A DNA stretch of 64,000 bases from Saccharospirillum sp. (GCA_018402545.1 JAGYIL010000001.1:2046001-2110000), one strand, 5' to 3'; shown: positions 9,255 through 19,647, numbered from the stretch's first letter. Translations and numbers: made by a program. Notes: generated by a model from the sequence alone, not told the origin.

Positions 9255-10568
9255 ATGGCCGACCTGTTCAGCGCAACCGAGTCCAACCCCTTCGCGCCTC
9301 TGGCCGAACGGATGCGACCCAAAACCCTGGCTGGCTACATCGGCCAGTCGCATATTCTGGGGCAGGGGCAACCCCTGCGTCGGGCCATTGAGCAGGATCA
9401 ACTGCATTCGATGATCTTCTGGGGCCCGCCCGGTGTTGGTAAAACAACTCTGGCGCGGTTGCTTGCGCATTCAACGTCGTCTCGCTTCGAAGCATTATCG
9501 GCGGTTCAGTCTGGCGTTAAAGACATCAAAGCCGCTGCTGAGCGGGCGTTGCAAGCTAAGGCCGAAGGTCGGCGCACTCTGCTGTTTGTCGACGAAGTTC
9601 ACCGCTTCAACAAAGCCCAGCAGGATGCCTTTTTGCCTTACGTCGAAGATGGCACCTTTATTTTTGTGGGGGCAACCACCGAAAACCCCAGCTTTGAACT
9701 CAATGCCGCGCTGCTGTCTCGCGCCCGGGTTTACCCACTTAAGCCCGTTTCTCTGGAGGACATGGCCGCCTTGCTCGACCAGGCACGAGAGCAAGACAGC
9801 GCGGTCGCAAAGCTGGCTATTGATGACGACGTTAAGCAACGGCTATTTGCCCTGGCTGATGGAGATGCCCGCCGTTTCTATAATTTGCTCGAGTTGTCGG
9901 CGGATCTCTATGCTGATGAGCCGGACGGCCTGACTCTTGAGCGACTGTCGCAGTTAACCCAGGGCCAGACTCGCCGGTTCGACAAGGGCGGTGATGCGTT
10001 TTACGATCAGATCTCGGCCATGCACAAGAGTGTTCGCGGCTCCTCGCCGGATGGCGCGCTGTACTGGCTGTGCCGAATGCTCGACGGCGGCTGTGATCCA
10101 CTGTATATCGCGCGCAGACTGGTACGCATGGCCAGTGAGGACATCGGCAATGCGGACCCGCGTGCCCTGACCCTGGCCATGGATGCCTGGCAGGTTCAGG
10201 AGCGCCTGGGCAGCCCGGAAGGGGAGCTGAGTCTGGCACAGGCGGTGGTCTACCTAGCCTGCGCGCCCAAGAGCAACGCCGTCTACAAGGCCTTTAACGA
10301 GGTGATGGCCCGTGTTCAATCCGACCAGAGCCATGAAGTGCCGGTACATTTGCGCAATGCGCCCACAGCACTAATGAAAGAGTTGGGCTACGGCCACGAT
10401 TACCGCTACGCCCACGACGAACCCCATGCCTACGCCGCCGGCGAGCATTATCTGCCCGACGCGCTGGCGGATCAGCGCTTTTATCAGCCAGTAGATCGCG
10501 GGCTGGAGAAGAAAATTGCCGAGAAACTGGCCTTTTTGCGTGATCTGGATGAGCAGCATCGGCAATAA
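9255..10568 (+). CDS. rarA: Replication-associated recombination protein RarA (MgsA)
   Basis: A 437-residue AAA+ ATPase related to clamp loaders and eukaryotic WRNIP1. Walker A GPPGVGKT is at 57-64 and Walker B with DEVHRFNKAQQDAFLP near residue 112; the C-terminal half carries the tetramerisation domain (ALYWLCRMLDGGCDPLYIARRLVR). It acts at stalled replication forks and binds SSB. Length is normal. It starts five bases after lolA and is probably cotranscribed with it. Confidence 0.95.
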   Translation: MADLFSATESNPFAPLAERMRPKTLAGYIGQSHILGQGQPLRRAIEQDQLHSMIFWGPPGVGKTTLARLLAHSTSSRFEALSAVQSGVKDIKAAAERALQAKAEGRRTLLFVDEVHRFNKAQQDAFLPYVEDGTFIFVGATTENPSFELNAALLSRARVYPLKPVSLEDMAALLDQAREQDSAVAKLAIDDDVKQRLFALADGDARRFYNLLELSADLYADEPDGLTLERLSQLTQGQTRRFDKGGDAFYDQISAMHKSVRGSSPDGALYWLCRMLDGGCDPLYIARRLVRMASEDIGNADPRALTLAMDAWQVQERLGSPEGELSLAQAVVYLACAPKSNAVYKAFNEVMARVQSDQSHEVPVHLRNAPTALMKELGYGHDYRYAHDEPHAYAAGEHYLPDALADQRFYQPVDRGLEKKIAEKLAFLRDLDEQHRQ

Positions 10569-10604
10569 TGCGGGTACCGAGAGATCAGCGGGGAGTGTGA
10601 ATAG

Positions 10605-12372
<1,768 letters not shown>

Positions 12373-12432
12373 TCTGATGGTTCTGTGGCACCTTGGAGTT
12401 GAGGTTGCTCTCGGCTCGGTGTCTGAAAGTTC

Positions 12433-12630
12433 GTGCCAGCCACCGGGTAGACCCATCTGGGGTCGGGCGGAATGCCGCCCACTCAACCCATCCATGGGGC
12501 CTAGACCGCAGGATATGAACCCCATCCATGGGATTCACCCTTCGGGCTCGCTTCGCTCATGCTAAAACGCTCCTGGCGTTTTAGTCCATGCTGCGGACTA
12601 CCCCAGAAGGGTCTACCCGGTGGCCAGCAC
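12433..12630 (+). repeat. Dispersed inverted-repeat element, copy R1 (198 bp)
   Basis: The ends 12433-12462 and 12601-12630 are 30-bp terminal inverted repeats matching at about 27 of 30 positions. Inside are CCATCCATGGG-type motifs and a perfect hairpin, CTAAAACGC and GCGTTTTAG (12562-12584). A small extra hairpin (GGCGG/CCGCC, 12466-12480) makes this copy 14 bases longer than R2 and R3. It lies between serS and cysG. The short ORF ending in HPSGSLRSC is only a translation of the repeat. No target-site duplication is evident. Confidence 0.85.
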
Positions 12631-12703
12631 TTGGTTTTGTGCCACCGCTTTACTTAAATCGAATATCATCCGGGGTTTTCCCGGTACTAATTGACTGACC
12701 CAA

Positions 12704-12744
12704 CGGCGGGTCTAACACCGGCATCAAAAAGCCAGTGCCCGCCG
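12704..12744 (+). promoter_or_regulatory. Strong hairpin in the cysG leader
   Basis: CGGCGGG (12704-12710) pairs with CCCGCCG (12738-12744). Inside, CACCGGC (12716-12722) pairs with GCCAGTG (12731-12737) with one mismatch around an A-rich loop. No T-run follows. It is a structured leader or promoter palindrome 52 bases before the cysG start; its function is unknown. Confidence 0.4.
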
Positions 12745-12796
12745 TGTCGGGCCCGGCGAAATCTATCAGTGTCGGGTTCTTATTTTAGGAGTGGTC

Positions 12797-14188
12797 ATGC
12801 AATATTTTCCGTTGTTCCATAAGTTATCCGATAAGACCATTCTGGTGGTTGGTGGTGGGGACATTGCGGCGCGCAAGATTCACTTGCTGCAGCGATCAGG
12901 GTGTCGAATTCAGGTTGTGGCTCCGTCCATCCTGCCGGTTATTGCCAATAACCCCAATTGCCACTGCGAATGGCGGGTTTTTGATCCGACTGACATCGAT
13001 GGAAAGGCGCTGGTCGTCAGTGCCACGGATATCGAGGAAGTGAACCAGCGTGTCTCTGCGGAGTCGCGAGCACGCGGTGTGCTGGTCAACGTGGTCGACT
13101 CCCCTGAATTGTGCGATGTGATTTTCCCTTCTCTGGTCGATCGCGACCCGCTGATCATTGCCATCACGTCCAGTGGCCAGGCACCGGTGCTGGCGCGCTC
13201 GGTGCGGGCGAAGCTGGAGAGTACGATTCCGGCCAGTTATGGCCACCTGGCGCAATTGGCATCTCGCTTTCGCAATGCTGTCAAGAAACGCTTTACCAGT
13301 CTCGATGACCGGCGGTACTTCTGGGAAAAAGTGCTTGGCGGCACGGTGGCCGAGCATGTGTATGCCGGTCGGATGGAGCAGGCGGAGCATCAGCTCAAGG
13401 CGATGATTGAGGCGCCGGGCGATGAGCAGCATGGCGAAGTCTACCTGGTTGGGGCCGGGCCCGGTGATCCGGACTTGCTGACCTTCAAGGCGCTGCGGCT
13501 GATGCAGCAGGCCGATGTAGTGCTCTACGACCGGCTGGTCTCAGACGCCATTATGGATCTGGTGCGGCGCGACGCCGAGCGGTTGTATGTTGGCAAACAG
13601 CGTTCCGAGCATGCTGTGCCGCAACAGGATATCAATCAGCGTTTGCTGGACCTTGCCCGCGAGGGCAAGAAAGTCCTGCGTCTTAAGGGGGGTGACCCCT
13701 TTATCTTTGGGCGGGGTGGTGAAGAGATCGACTTGCTGGCCGAACATGGCATTCCGTTTCAGGTGGTGCCGGGTATTACCGCGGCTTCGGGCTGCTCAAC
13801 CTACACCGGCATTCCGCTCACTCACAGAGACTATGCCCAGTCGGTGCGCTTTGTCACCGGGCACTTAAAGGATGGCAGCCTGAATTTGCCCTGGAGTGAG
13901 CTGGCGAGCCCACAACAGACGGTGGTGTTTTACATGGGGTTGATGGGGCTGGAGAAGATTTGCAACAAGCTGATTCAGCACGGTCGCTCGGCTGATACGC
14001 CGATCGCGCTGGTACAAAAGGGGACAACGCCGGACCAGCGACTCTGGGTCGGTACCCTGGCCACCTTGCCGGAACTGGTGCGTGAAGACCCACCACAGGC
14101 GCCTACACTGATTATTGTGGGCGAGGTGGTGTCGTTGCACGAGCGCCTGAATTGGGTAGGTTCTGCAGTGACCGTCAGCCAGGCGTGA
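12797..14188 (+). CDS. cysG: Siroheme synthase CysG (dehydrogenase/ferrochelatase and SUMT)
   Basis: A fused 463-residue enzyme. The N-terminal half (CysG-B, about 1-200, NAD motif [11 protein letters not shown]) oxidises precorrin-2 and inserts iron. The C-terminal half (CysG-A, about 215-460, [33 protein letters not shown]) methylates uroporphyrinogen III with SAM. The product siroheme serves sulfite and nitrite reductases. AGGAG (12787-12791) sits five bases before the ATG at 12797, favouring it over the upstream GTG at 12791. The serS-cysG order followed by tus genes is also seen in Pseudomonas. Confidence 0.96.
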   Translation: MQYFPLFHKLSDKTILVVGGGDIAARKIHLLQRSGCRIQVVAPSILPVIANNPNCHCEWRVFDPTDIDGKALVVSATDIEEVNQRVSAESRARGVLVNVVDSPELCDVIFPSLVDRDPLIIAITSSGQAPVLARSVRAKLESTIPASYGHLAQLASRFRNAVKKRFTSLDDRRYFWEKVLGGTVAEHVYAGRMEQAEHQLKAMIEAPGDEQHGEVYLVGAGPGDPDLLTFKALRLMQQADVVLYDRLVSDAIMDLVRRDAERLYVGKQRSEHAVPQQDINQRLLDLAREGKKVLRLKGGDPFIFGRGGEEIDLLAEHGIPFQVVPGITAASGCSTYTGIPLTHRDYAQSVRFVTGHLKDGSLNLPWSELASPQQTVVFYMGLMGLEKICNKLIQHGRSADTPIALVQKGTTPDQRLWVGTLATLPELVREDPPQAPTLIIVGEVVSLHERLNWVGSAVTVSQA

Positions 14189-14271
14189 TGGTTGATCAGC
14201 AATGCCCGCCAGATTGACTGGCAGGTATTGCTGTCTCCATACATGATTTCAGGATTCTGGAGCCGATTTGA

Positions 14272-14487
14272 TCAGTGCGACAGGAATACCGCAGCAGAGA
14301 CCGAGGCGATGCCGCTGATCAGCGGGGCCAGGCCGTAGCCGGCAGACGATACTGGTAGCAGACCCAGTATGGCTGCGCCCAGTACGGCAATGGCAGCGGA
14401 CACCAGCGTAATGCCGATGAAGAAAACGGCAGCCATCAGTATTTTCAGTTGGGGGGCGGTCAAATGCAGGGGTAGGGGTTCGGTCAT
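14272..14487 (-). CDS. Small two-helix membrane protein of unknown function
   Basis: A 71-residue protein with two strongly hydrophobic segments (about 14-40 and 45-67) rich in Ala, Gly and Leu, joined by a short Gly-containing turn. The N-terminus is probably cytoplasmic. GGAGG lies eight bases before the ATG on the minus strand, which supports a real gene. No family was recognised. It lies between cysG and the tus-ybiB operon, on the same strand as the latter but beyond its probable terminator. Confidence 0.6.
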   Translation of the reverse strand: MTEPLPLHLTAPQLKILMAAVFFIGITLVSAAIAVLGAAILGLLPVSSAGYGLAPLISGIASVSAAVFLSH

Positions 14488-14574
14488 GGTTACAGCCTCC
14501 GAGCTTCGCTTTGAATCACAGTCTTGGGTTCTGCGCTCACTTTTGGTGCGATATCGGCGGTTTTTTACTGAAAT

Positions 14575-14594
14575 AACCCCCGATACAGGGGGTA
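14575..14594 (-). terminator. Probable terminator of the tus-ybiB operon
   Basis: On the minus strand CCCCC and GGGGG (plus 14577-14581 and 14588-14592) form a short GC stem followed by TTATTT, about 60 bases beyond the ybiB stop. Confidence 0.55.
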
Positions 14595-14652
14595 TCTCAA
14601 GATACGTGCCACTTTAGTCACTCAGATAACGAGTTTAATGCGAATTCGATGG

Positions 14653-15633
14653 TTAGAGTGAAACAGTCCGCTGTTGCCAGAGCTTTTCTGCTTTCTGGCG
14701 GGCTTCCTGGAGTATGATCTCATCGGCAACCATTAACACCAGCGCCATGGTGTCCTGAATGGCGGCCAGGCTGTAATCCGACTCAGTCTCGCCCGCCCAG
14801 GTGGATTGCAGCACCGCCATTGAGGGCTCGTCCGGGCGCACTGCCCGTTGAGGCAGTCTCCTGGGAACCTCGACTTCCTCCGGATGTTGTGGGCACTGAA
14901 CCAGCACGGTCGTATCCGAATCCGGTCTGACTTCAAATTCGCCGCTGTCCCCTTTAAGAACGACGTTATGGCTATCGCCCAATAAACGAGCGGTGTCGTG
15001 GTGCAGGGCTTTGTAGCTGGGGTGAAACATGCCTTGCACCGTTACCCGGGCGCCGGCCGGGTTCAGGTTGCGAACCAGGGTGTTGACCGGTGAACGTAAC
15101 CCCAATTCCCGTTTCATATCGATGATGTGCGACAGGGTGGGTGCAAAGCTGACCAGTGGGCAGTAGACCATAGCGTGATCCCGGCTCAGACTGGCCGCTT
15201 CCTGCCACGAAGCCGCAACGGGAATGCCCAGCGCGTCGCACACCTGGCGGGCATACTGGCGCCCGGCAGTGTGTTCGCCACCGCCGTGCATAAAAACCGG
15301 GTAGCCACCCTGTGCCAGTGCCTTGGCCGCCAATACATACCAGGAGGGTTGGCGGCGTTTCCCGGCGTAGGCGGGCCAGTCGATCTGCATGGGTTGGCCG
15401 GTCCATGGCTCGAGTTCAACGCGTACCGACTGAGCCATGCCGGCCAGCTCTTCTGCCGTTTCCTCCTTGACGCGCATCAGCATCAGCAGGGCACCCAGTT
15501 GCGCCTGGGTTTCGCGCTGATGCCAGATCTCCTGCATGGCAAAGTGGGCTTCTTCACGGCTCAGCGAACGGCTGCCGTTCTTGCCCCGGCCCAGGGCGCG
15601 GATCAGGTCGGCAAACTTCAGGGTATCGGTCAT
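14653..15633 (-). CDS. ybiB: YbiB/TrpD2-like glycosyltransferase-fold DNA-binding protein
   Basis: A 326-residue protein with the fold of anthranilate phosphoribosyltransferase. The N-terminal helical domain (FADLIRALGRGKNGSRSLSREEA) is followed by the alpha/beta domain. E. coli YbiB (TrpD2) lacks the enzyme activity and binds DNA. The phosphoribosyl-pyrophosphate loop appears altered (FMHGGGEHTAGRQYA), in line with TrpD2 rather than TrpD. It is last in the tusDCBE-ybiB operon, 28 bases after tusE. Its link to tRNA thiolation is unknown, but the same neighbourhood is found in Pseudomonas. Confidence 0.85.
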   Translation of the reverse strand: MTDTLKFADLIRALGRGKNGSRSLSREEAHFAMQEIWHQRETQAQLGALLMLMRVKEETAEELAGMAQSVRVELEPWTGQPMQIDWPAYAGKRRQPSWYVLAAKALAQGGYPVFMHGGGEHTAGRQYARQVCDALGIPVAASWQEAASLSRDHAMVYCPLVSFAPTLSHIIDMKRELGLRSPVNTLVRNLNPAGARVTVQGMFHPSYKALHHDTARLLGDSHNVVLKGDSGEFEVRPDSDTTVLVQCPQHPEEVEVPRRLPQRAVRPDEPSMAVLQSTWAGETESDYSLAAIQDTMALVLMVADEIILQEARQKAEKLWQQRTVSL

Positions 15634-15661
15634 GGTTTATCCAGCAGTGGCAATAAATGGG

Positions 15662-15994
15662 TCACAGACAGTTTTTGGGCTTGGGCAAACCGGCCAGCAG
15701 GGCCAGCATGCGGGCCGGGCTTTCGCCGAAGCGCTGCATCAGGAAGATGCTGTTGCCAACGTCGGCGCCAAACCGGGCTTTTAAATGCTTGACCAGAGGG
15801 CGCATGGCGGGCGACAGGTCGTATTCAAAGTAGAATTCACGCAGTGATTCAACAATGGCCATATCCTGGTCGGTCAGCGACAGCCCCTGCTGGCTGGCTA
15901 TGTTGAGGCACCAGTCTGGCGTCCAGCGCGTTGCATCGAGCAGAAAGCCAAGGTGGTCAGTCTCCGGGCTGGCCGTATGTGTTCGTTCATTCAT
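15662..15994 (-). CDS. tusE: Sulfurtransferase TusE (DsrC family)
   Basis: A 110-residue DsrC/TusE protein. The C-terminal arm ends PKPKNCL with the conserved penultimate Cys that accepts persulfide from TusD. The upstream Cys present in true DsrC is replaced (RFGESPARML), which points to TusE, the carrier for tRNA 2-thiouridine synthesis with MnmA, rather than dissimilatory sulfur metabolism. It lies downstream of tusDCB on the same strand. Confidence 0.92.
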   Translation of the reverse strand: MNERTHTASPETDHLGFLLDATRWTPDWCLNIASQQGLSLTDQDMAIVESLREFYFEYDLSPAMRPLVKHLKARFGADVGNSIFLMQRFGESPARMLALLAGLPKPKNCL

Positions 15995-16044
15995 CGCGTT
16001 TACTCAGGTTTTCTGTGGTGTTGAATGGGCTTCAGAGGCTGACA

Positions 16045-16308
16045 TTACCAGGTCAGTTGCGGCTGATGTTCGGCGATCAGATCGGCCCATTCCTGATCGC
16101 TGATGACCGCCCAGTCCGGGTGTCGCTGGCCGCCCAGTGCATCGGCATCGGCCTGGCGAATGCAGCCCCGGGCTGGCGTCGGGTTAGGCTGCCACATCAT
16201 CGGGCGGGCATCTTCGCGCAACAAAATCACATCACCGGCTTGCAGCCAGAGATCAAAGAGTTCTCGTTGTGCCCCGCCCGGTAAGGCCGTCAGCGTCAGC
16301 AGGGCCAT
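16045..16308 (-). CDS. tusB: Sulfurtransferase complex subunit TusB
   Basis: An 87-residue DsrH/TusB protein, third subunit of the TusBCD heterohexamer. It is divergent, as TusB usually is, but the position after tusD-tusC, the size and the LLREDARPMMWQ core support the call. The start shares a base with the tusC stop, so translation is coupled. Confidence 0.82.
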   Translation of the reverse strand: MALLTLTALPGGAQRELFDLWLQAGDVILLREDARPMMWQPNPTPARGCIRQADADALGGQRHPDWAVISDQEWADLIAEHQPQLTW

Positions 16309-16697
16309 CAGAACACCTCCACATAGCGGGCATGCCGCAGCCAGTAAGCCAACTGACCCAGTGAGCAGGCCTGAATGTCATCCCGGTGAATTTCCTGTCC
16401 CAGCACCCGGTGTTGATGACTGGCGCAGTAAAACAGGGCTTCGCTGCCGTACATTGGCAGCGCACTCAGTTGCTTGTTCAGGCTCTTGCTTTCACTGGGC
16501 GCTTGTCCGTCGGCCAGCCAGCCAAGACCCTGATCAAAAAAAACTACCGCATGTTCACGGTCGAACAATGCAAGGCTCATCACCGCTTCCAGTATTTCTT
16601 CACTCTGCCGGCCCTGGTAGGGCGGACGGGTAATCAGCACCAGGGTGTCAAAGTGGTCTGAGCCAGGCTCTATTGTTGAATCGACGGTCGTATTCAT
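16308..16697 (-). CDS. tusC: Sulfurtransferase complex subunit TusC
   Basis: A 129-residue DsrE/F-fold protein (LVLITRPPYQGRQSEEILEAVMSLALFDREHAVVFFDQGL). TusC is the structural partner of TusD in the sulfur relay. Its start overlaps the tusD stop by four bases (ATGA) and its end abuts tusB. Confidence 0.9.
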   Translation of the reverse strand: MNTTVDSTIEPGSDHFDTLVLITRPPYQGRQSEEILEAVMSLALFDREHAVVFFDQGLGWLADGQAPSESKSLNKQLSALPMYGSEALFYCASHQHRVLGQEIHRDDIQACSLGQLAYWLRHARYVEVF

Positions 16698-17083
16698 CGA
16701 AAACTCACTACCTTGTCAGCTTCACCATAACCCAGCGCCCACTGGCCCAAACCGACTAGCTGAAAGGGCTCTGTGACGGTAGAAACAGGGCTTTGATAGC
16801 GTTGGGCTTCGGTGTCATTCAGTAACCCCCGGTTGGCCGAGGCCGCAATGCACAGCAATAATTCACAGCCGGATTCAGCGGCGAAGTCGAGCCAGGCTTG
16901 TTTCAGGTCGACTTCATCAGAGGCCGGAGACTGAGTAATCAACCCGACATAGACGGCATCCATAAAGAAGAACACACGCTCAATCCGGTCTCCCCGGGCA
17001 AGGCAAGCCCGGGCGAAGGCGAGGGCATCCCGGTGGCTCACATGGTGCCAGGGTGCCTGGTAAAGGTTCAGTTGAATGTTCAT
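16694..17083 (-). CDS. tusD: Sulfurtransferase complex subunit TusD
   Basis: A 129-residue DsrE-family protein. The active Cys lies in LLLCIAASANRGL (about residue 78), the position that receives sulfur from TusA. Together with TusC, TusB and TusE it moves sulfur from IscS-TusA to MnmA for s2U34 of tRNA; tusA is not in this window. It is the first gene of the tusDCBE-ybiB operon, just downstream of the yccA terminator. Confidence 0.92.
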   Translation of the reverse strand: MNIQLNLYQAPWHHVSHRDALAFARACLARGDRIERVFFFMDAVYVGLITQSPASDEVDLKQAWLDFAAESGCELLLCIAASANRGLLNDTEAQRYQSPVSTVTEPFQLVGLGQWALGYGEADKVVSFR

Positions 17084-17103
17084 GGGCGCATCATATCACA
17101 CAC

Positions 17104-17130
17104 AAAAAAGGCCGCTTTAAGCGGCCTTTG
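17104..17130 (-). terminator. Terminator of yccA
   Basis: AAAGGCCGC and GCGGCCTTT form a perfect stem around a short TTAA-type loop. On the minus strand a run of six T residues follows. It lies 23 bases beyond the yccA stop. Confidence 0.85.
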
Positions 17131-17152
17131 TCTTCCAATCGGTTCGCCCCGG

Positions 17153-17821
17153 TCAGTCGTCGGACAGAGCGCCGACCAGCACCAGTAGGTGAACAAAGAG
17201 GTTATAGATGTCGAGATACAGTGACACGGTCGCGCGAACGTAGTTGGTTTCACCACCGTTCACAATGCGGCTTGTGTCAAACAGGATCAGCAGCGACATC
17301 AGCAACACCACACCGGCAGAAATGGCCAGGCTCAGTGCAGGAATCGCCAGAAACAGGTTAGCCAGAATCGCGACCAGCGCGACAATCATGCCAACCATGA
17401 CGAAACCGCCCAGGAAGCTGAAGTCTTTCTTCGTGGTTACGGCATAAGCCGACAGACCAAACGTGACCAGTGCCGTGCCACCCAGCGCCTGCGCGACGAT
17501 GGACGGGCCATTGGCTAGCGACAGGTAAGCGGTCAGCATGGGGCCCAGGCTGGCACCCATCAGGCCTGCGAAGGCGAAGGTCCAGACAATGCCCATGCTC
17601 GAGTTGTACGCACGTGGCAGCACAAACCAGACGATGCCGATGGCGGCAAGCATCATGATCAGTGCACCACCCTGAGGCATTCCGACAGCCATGGCGATCA
17701 TTGCCGTAACGGCACTGAACACCAGTGTCATCGACAACAGCAGATAGGTATTTCGTAATACTTTATTGGTCGCCAGCGCCGATTCCGAACGCGACGTGAC
17801 GGTACCTTGATAGTCAGCCAT
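17153..17821 (-). CDS. yccA: Bax inhibitor-1 family membrane protein YccA
   Basis: A 222-residue protein with seven predicted membrane segments from about residue 22 to the end (LLLSMTLVFSAVTAMIAMAVG onward) and the family loop around NGGETNYVRATVSLYLDIYNLFVHLL near the C-terminus. E. coli YccA is a substrate and inhibitor of the FtsH protease. The frame is open to 17902, but ATG at 17821 follows GGAGG at seven bases and starts MADYQG, typical for the family. A yccA next to tusDCB is conserved in Pseudomonas. Confidence 0.93.
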   Translation of the reverse strand: MADYQGTVTSRSESALATNKVLRNTYLLLSMTLVFSAVTAMIAMAVGMPQGGALIMMLAAIGIVWFVLPRAYNSSMGIVWTFAFAGLMGASLGPMLTAYLSLANGPSIVAQALGGTALVTFGLSAYAVTTKKDFSFLGGFVMVGMIVALVAILANLFLAIPALSLAISAGVVLLMSLLILFDTSRIVNGGETNYVRATVSLYLDIYNLFVHLLVLVGALSDD

Positions 17822-18061
17822 GGGCAAACCTCCATAATGTGAACCCGAATCAATAGTATAGGCCGGTTGCCGTTTTTCAAGCGTTATCGATTGCCAGCAC
17901 ACCAGCTATACCTGCCGTTGACAGTACAGGATAAGCCCCGGAGTGTCAGCTTCGATCGGTGTTTTTACACCCCGGGCGCTGCTTTAATAGCAGTGCAGGA
18001 TGTCTTCCTGTCCGACCGGGTGAAAAAGGCCTGCAAACTGGCCATAAGTCATGTATATTCT

Positions 18062-18084
18062 CGTTTTAAACGGGCGTTTTAAAC
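18062..18084. promoter_or_regulatory. Candidate PsrA operator (autoregulation)
   Basis: CGTTTTAAAC occurs twice in direct repeat (18062-18071 and 18075-18084), separated by GGG. The junction reads AAAC-GGGC-GTTT, matching the PsrA consensus form AAAC-N2-4-GTTT known from Pseudomonas. It lies about 95 bases before the psrA start, in a 355-base gap with no other gene. Confidence 0.65.
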
Positions 18085-18176
18085 AATCGCACGAAACCCT
18101 AAGCGCCGACCGTAAATGAGTAACCAGTGACTGGGGTTGTAGTCAGCCTCGCCTTTGCCCTATCCGAGACCGAACC

Positions 18177-18806
18177 ATGAGCCAAGCCGATACCGTCACC
18201 CGCATTCTGGATTCAGCCGAAGAATTATTCGCTGAGAAAGGGTTTGCCGAAACCTCATTAAGGATGATCACCACCCGGGCCAAGGTTAACCTGGCGGCGG
18301 TGAACTACCATTTCGGCTCGAAGAAAGACCTGATTCAGGCTGTTTTTGCGCGCTTTCTGAGCCCCTTCTGCAGCAAACTGGACAAAGAACTGACCGTCAT
18401 GGCCGCAGCGAACCCGGAACCTAGTCTCCACGATGTTCTGGATGTCCTCGCCCGAACCATGCTGACCGGCGTCCACTCCACGGTTGGCACCCGCAAGCTG
18501 TCCGTGTTCATGCGACTGCTTGGCTTGGCCTATACCCAGGCCCAGGGTCACCTGCGACGTTTTCTGAAAGAGAACTACCAACAGACTTACAGCCGCTTCA
18601 TTCTGTATCTGCGCGCGGCCCACCCGGAGCTCTCGCCCCGCGAAATCTTCTGGCGAATTCATTTCGCCATTGGTGCCTGCGTGTTCACCATGTCGAGCAT
18701 TGAAGTGCTGCGAGACATGTCGATGGCCGATACCGGCGAAGACTCAGGCGTCGAGGATGTTATGAATCAGTTGATTCCGTTTTTAGCGGCTGCGCTTGAG
18801 CGCTAG
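18177..18806 (+). CDS. psrA: TetR-family fatty-acid-responsive regulator PsrA
   Basis: A 209-residue TetR repressor. The HTH (about 24-54) reads SLRMITTRAKVNLAAVNYHFGSKK, and the body contains FMRLLGLAYTQAQGHLRRFL and the FWRIHFAIGA helix, closely matching Pseudomonas PsrA. In that genus PsrA is autoregulated, responds to long-chain fatty acids, and controls beta-oxidation, ETF genes and rpoS. Here it sits after yccA and convergent with a crotonase gene, overlapping by four bases, not beside lexA as in Pseudomonas. A double operator-like palindrome lies upstream. Confidence 0.88.
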   Translation: MSQADTVTRILDSAEELFAEKGFAETSLRMITTRAKVNLAAVNYHFGSKKDLIQAVFARFLSPFCSKLDKELTVMAAANPEPSLHDVLDVLARTMLTGVHSTVGTRKLSVFMRLLGLAYTQAQGHLRRFLKENYQQTYSRFILYLRAAHPELSPREIFWRIHFAIGACVFTMSSIEVLRDMSMADTGEDSGVEDVMNQLIPFLAAALER

Positions 18807-19594
18807 TCCTTTTCTGGACTAATGGGGGTTGCGCGATCATTGGTCCGCCGCTTTCGAAGTGTCTCCGACTGGGTCAGTCGAACGTCCGTTGAGCATTCGA
18901 TCATGGTTTCCAGCAGGGCTTCGTCGTAGGGCTCATTGGCCACCAGGTTGAAGGTTGCCTTGGTAACTTGAAGGGCGTTCTGACTGCGAGACAGAATGCC
19001 ACGCGCCAGCACGGTGGCGACTGCTTCCAGTTCATCGCCGGGAACCAGCCTATGCACCAGTCCCAGGCGGGTCGCGATGTAGGCGTCCATGATTTCCCCG
19101 GTCAGCGAATAGTATTTGGCGGCGCGTTCGCCGAGAGCCTTGGTCAGGTAGGGGCTGCTGAGGGCAGGTACCTGGCCGAATAGCGACTCGGTAATGCAGA
19201 ACGAGGTTTTTTCACTGGCCAGCACCATATCGCAACAACTGGCAATGCCGACCGCCACCGCATTCACATCGCCACGCACCGTTAATAGAACCGGTACCGG
19301 GAACTGGTACAGGGTTTCCAGCAGACGCGACATCTGTTCGGCGTCCTGTTGGTGTTCGGCACGGCCTACGCCTTCGCGGCGCTTTAGCCATTGCCGGTCT
19401 GGACCGCTGCAAAAATGCGCCCCCTTGCCGCTGAGCCAAATCAGCTTGAGTGATGCATCGTCGGCCAGATCATCCAGCGCCGTCACCAGGGTGCAAATCA
19501 TTTCATCGTCGTAGGCATTGCCCGTCTCGGGCTTGTTGAGAATCACCCGGGCCAGCCCATCTTCCAGACGCTCGATCAGTACGGTTTCCTTCAT
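18803..19594 (-). CDS. Enoyl-CoA hydratase/isomerase (crotonase) family protein
   Basis: A 263-residue crotonase-fold protein. The oxyanion-hole segments are GAHFCSGPDRQW (about 56-67) and VNAVAVGIASCCDMVLASE (about 110-130); a Glu in the FCITESLFGQVPA segment may act in catalysis. The exact substrate is open: enoyl-CoA or methylglutaconyl-CoA hydratase are possible. It ends inside the psrA stop region. The adjacency to psrA suggests a role in fatty-acid or branched-chain acyl-CoA breakdown, which is inference. Confidence 0.8.
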   Translation of the reverse strand: MKETVLIERLEDGLARVILNKPETGNAYDDEMICTLVTALDDLADDASLKLIWLSGKGAHFCSGPDRQWLKRREGVGRAEHQQDAEQMSRLLETLYQFPVPVLLTVRGDVNAVAVGIASCCDMVLASEKTSFCITESLFGQVPALSSPYLTKALGERAAKYYSLTGEIMDAYIATRLGLVHRLVPGDELEAVATVLARGILSRSQNALQVTKATFNLVANEPYDEALLETMIECSTDVRLTQSETLRKRRTNDRATPISPEKD

Positions 19595-19647
19595 GGATTT
19601 TGTTGTTCTTTTTAGCGAAGGGTCATTTCACACTAAACCAGAAAGCC

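Noticed and set aside
10569-10604. Fluoride riboswitch before crcB
   Set aside because: Only 36 bases separate rarA and crcB, and no crcB-motif pseudoknot can be fitted.
12377-12565. Short ORF ending in HPSGSLRSC, with a similar ORF at 55950-56153 on the minus strand
   Set aside because: Both are translations of the dispersed repeat. They have no ribosome binding site and the similarity is explained by the DNA repeat.
17221-17240. GTGACACGGTCGC, near the E. coli matS consensus
   Set aside because: Two mismatches at conserved positions, inside yccA; the only such site noticed, so not counted as evidence for MatP binding.
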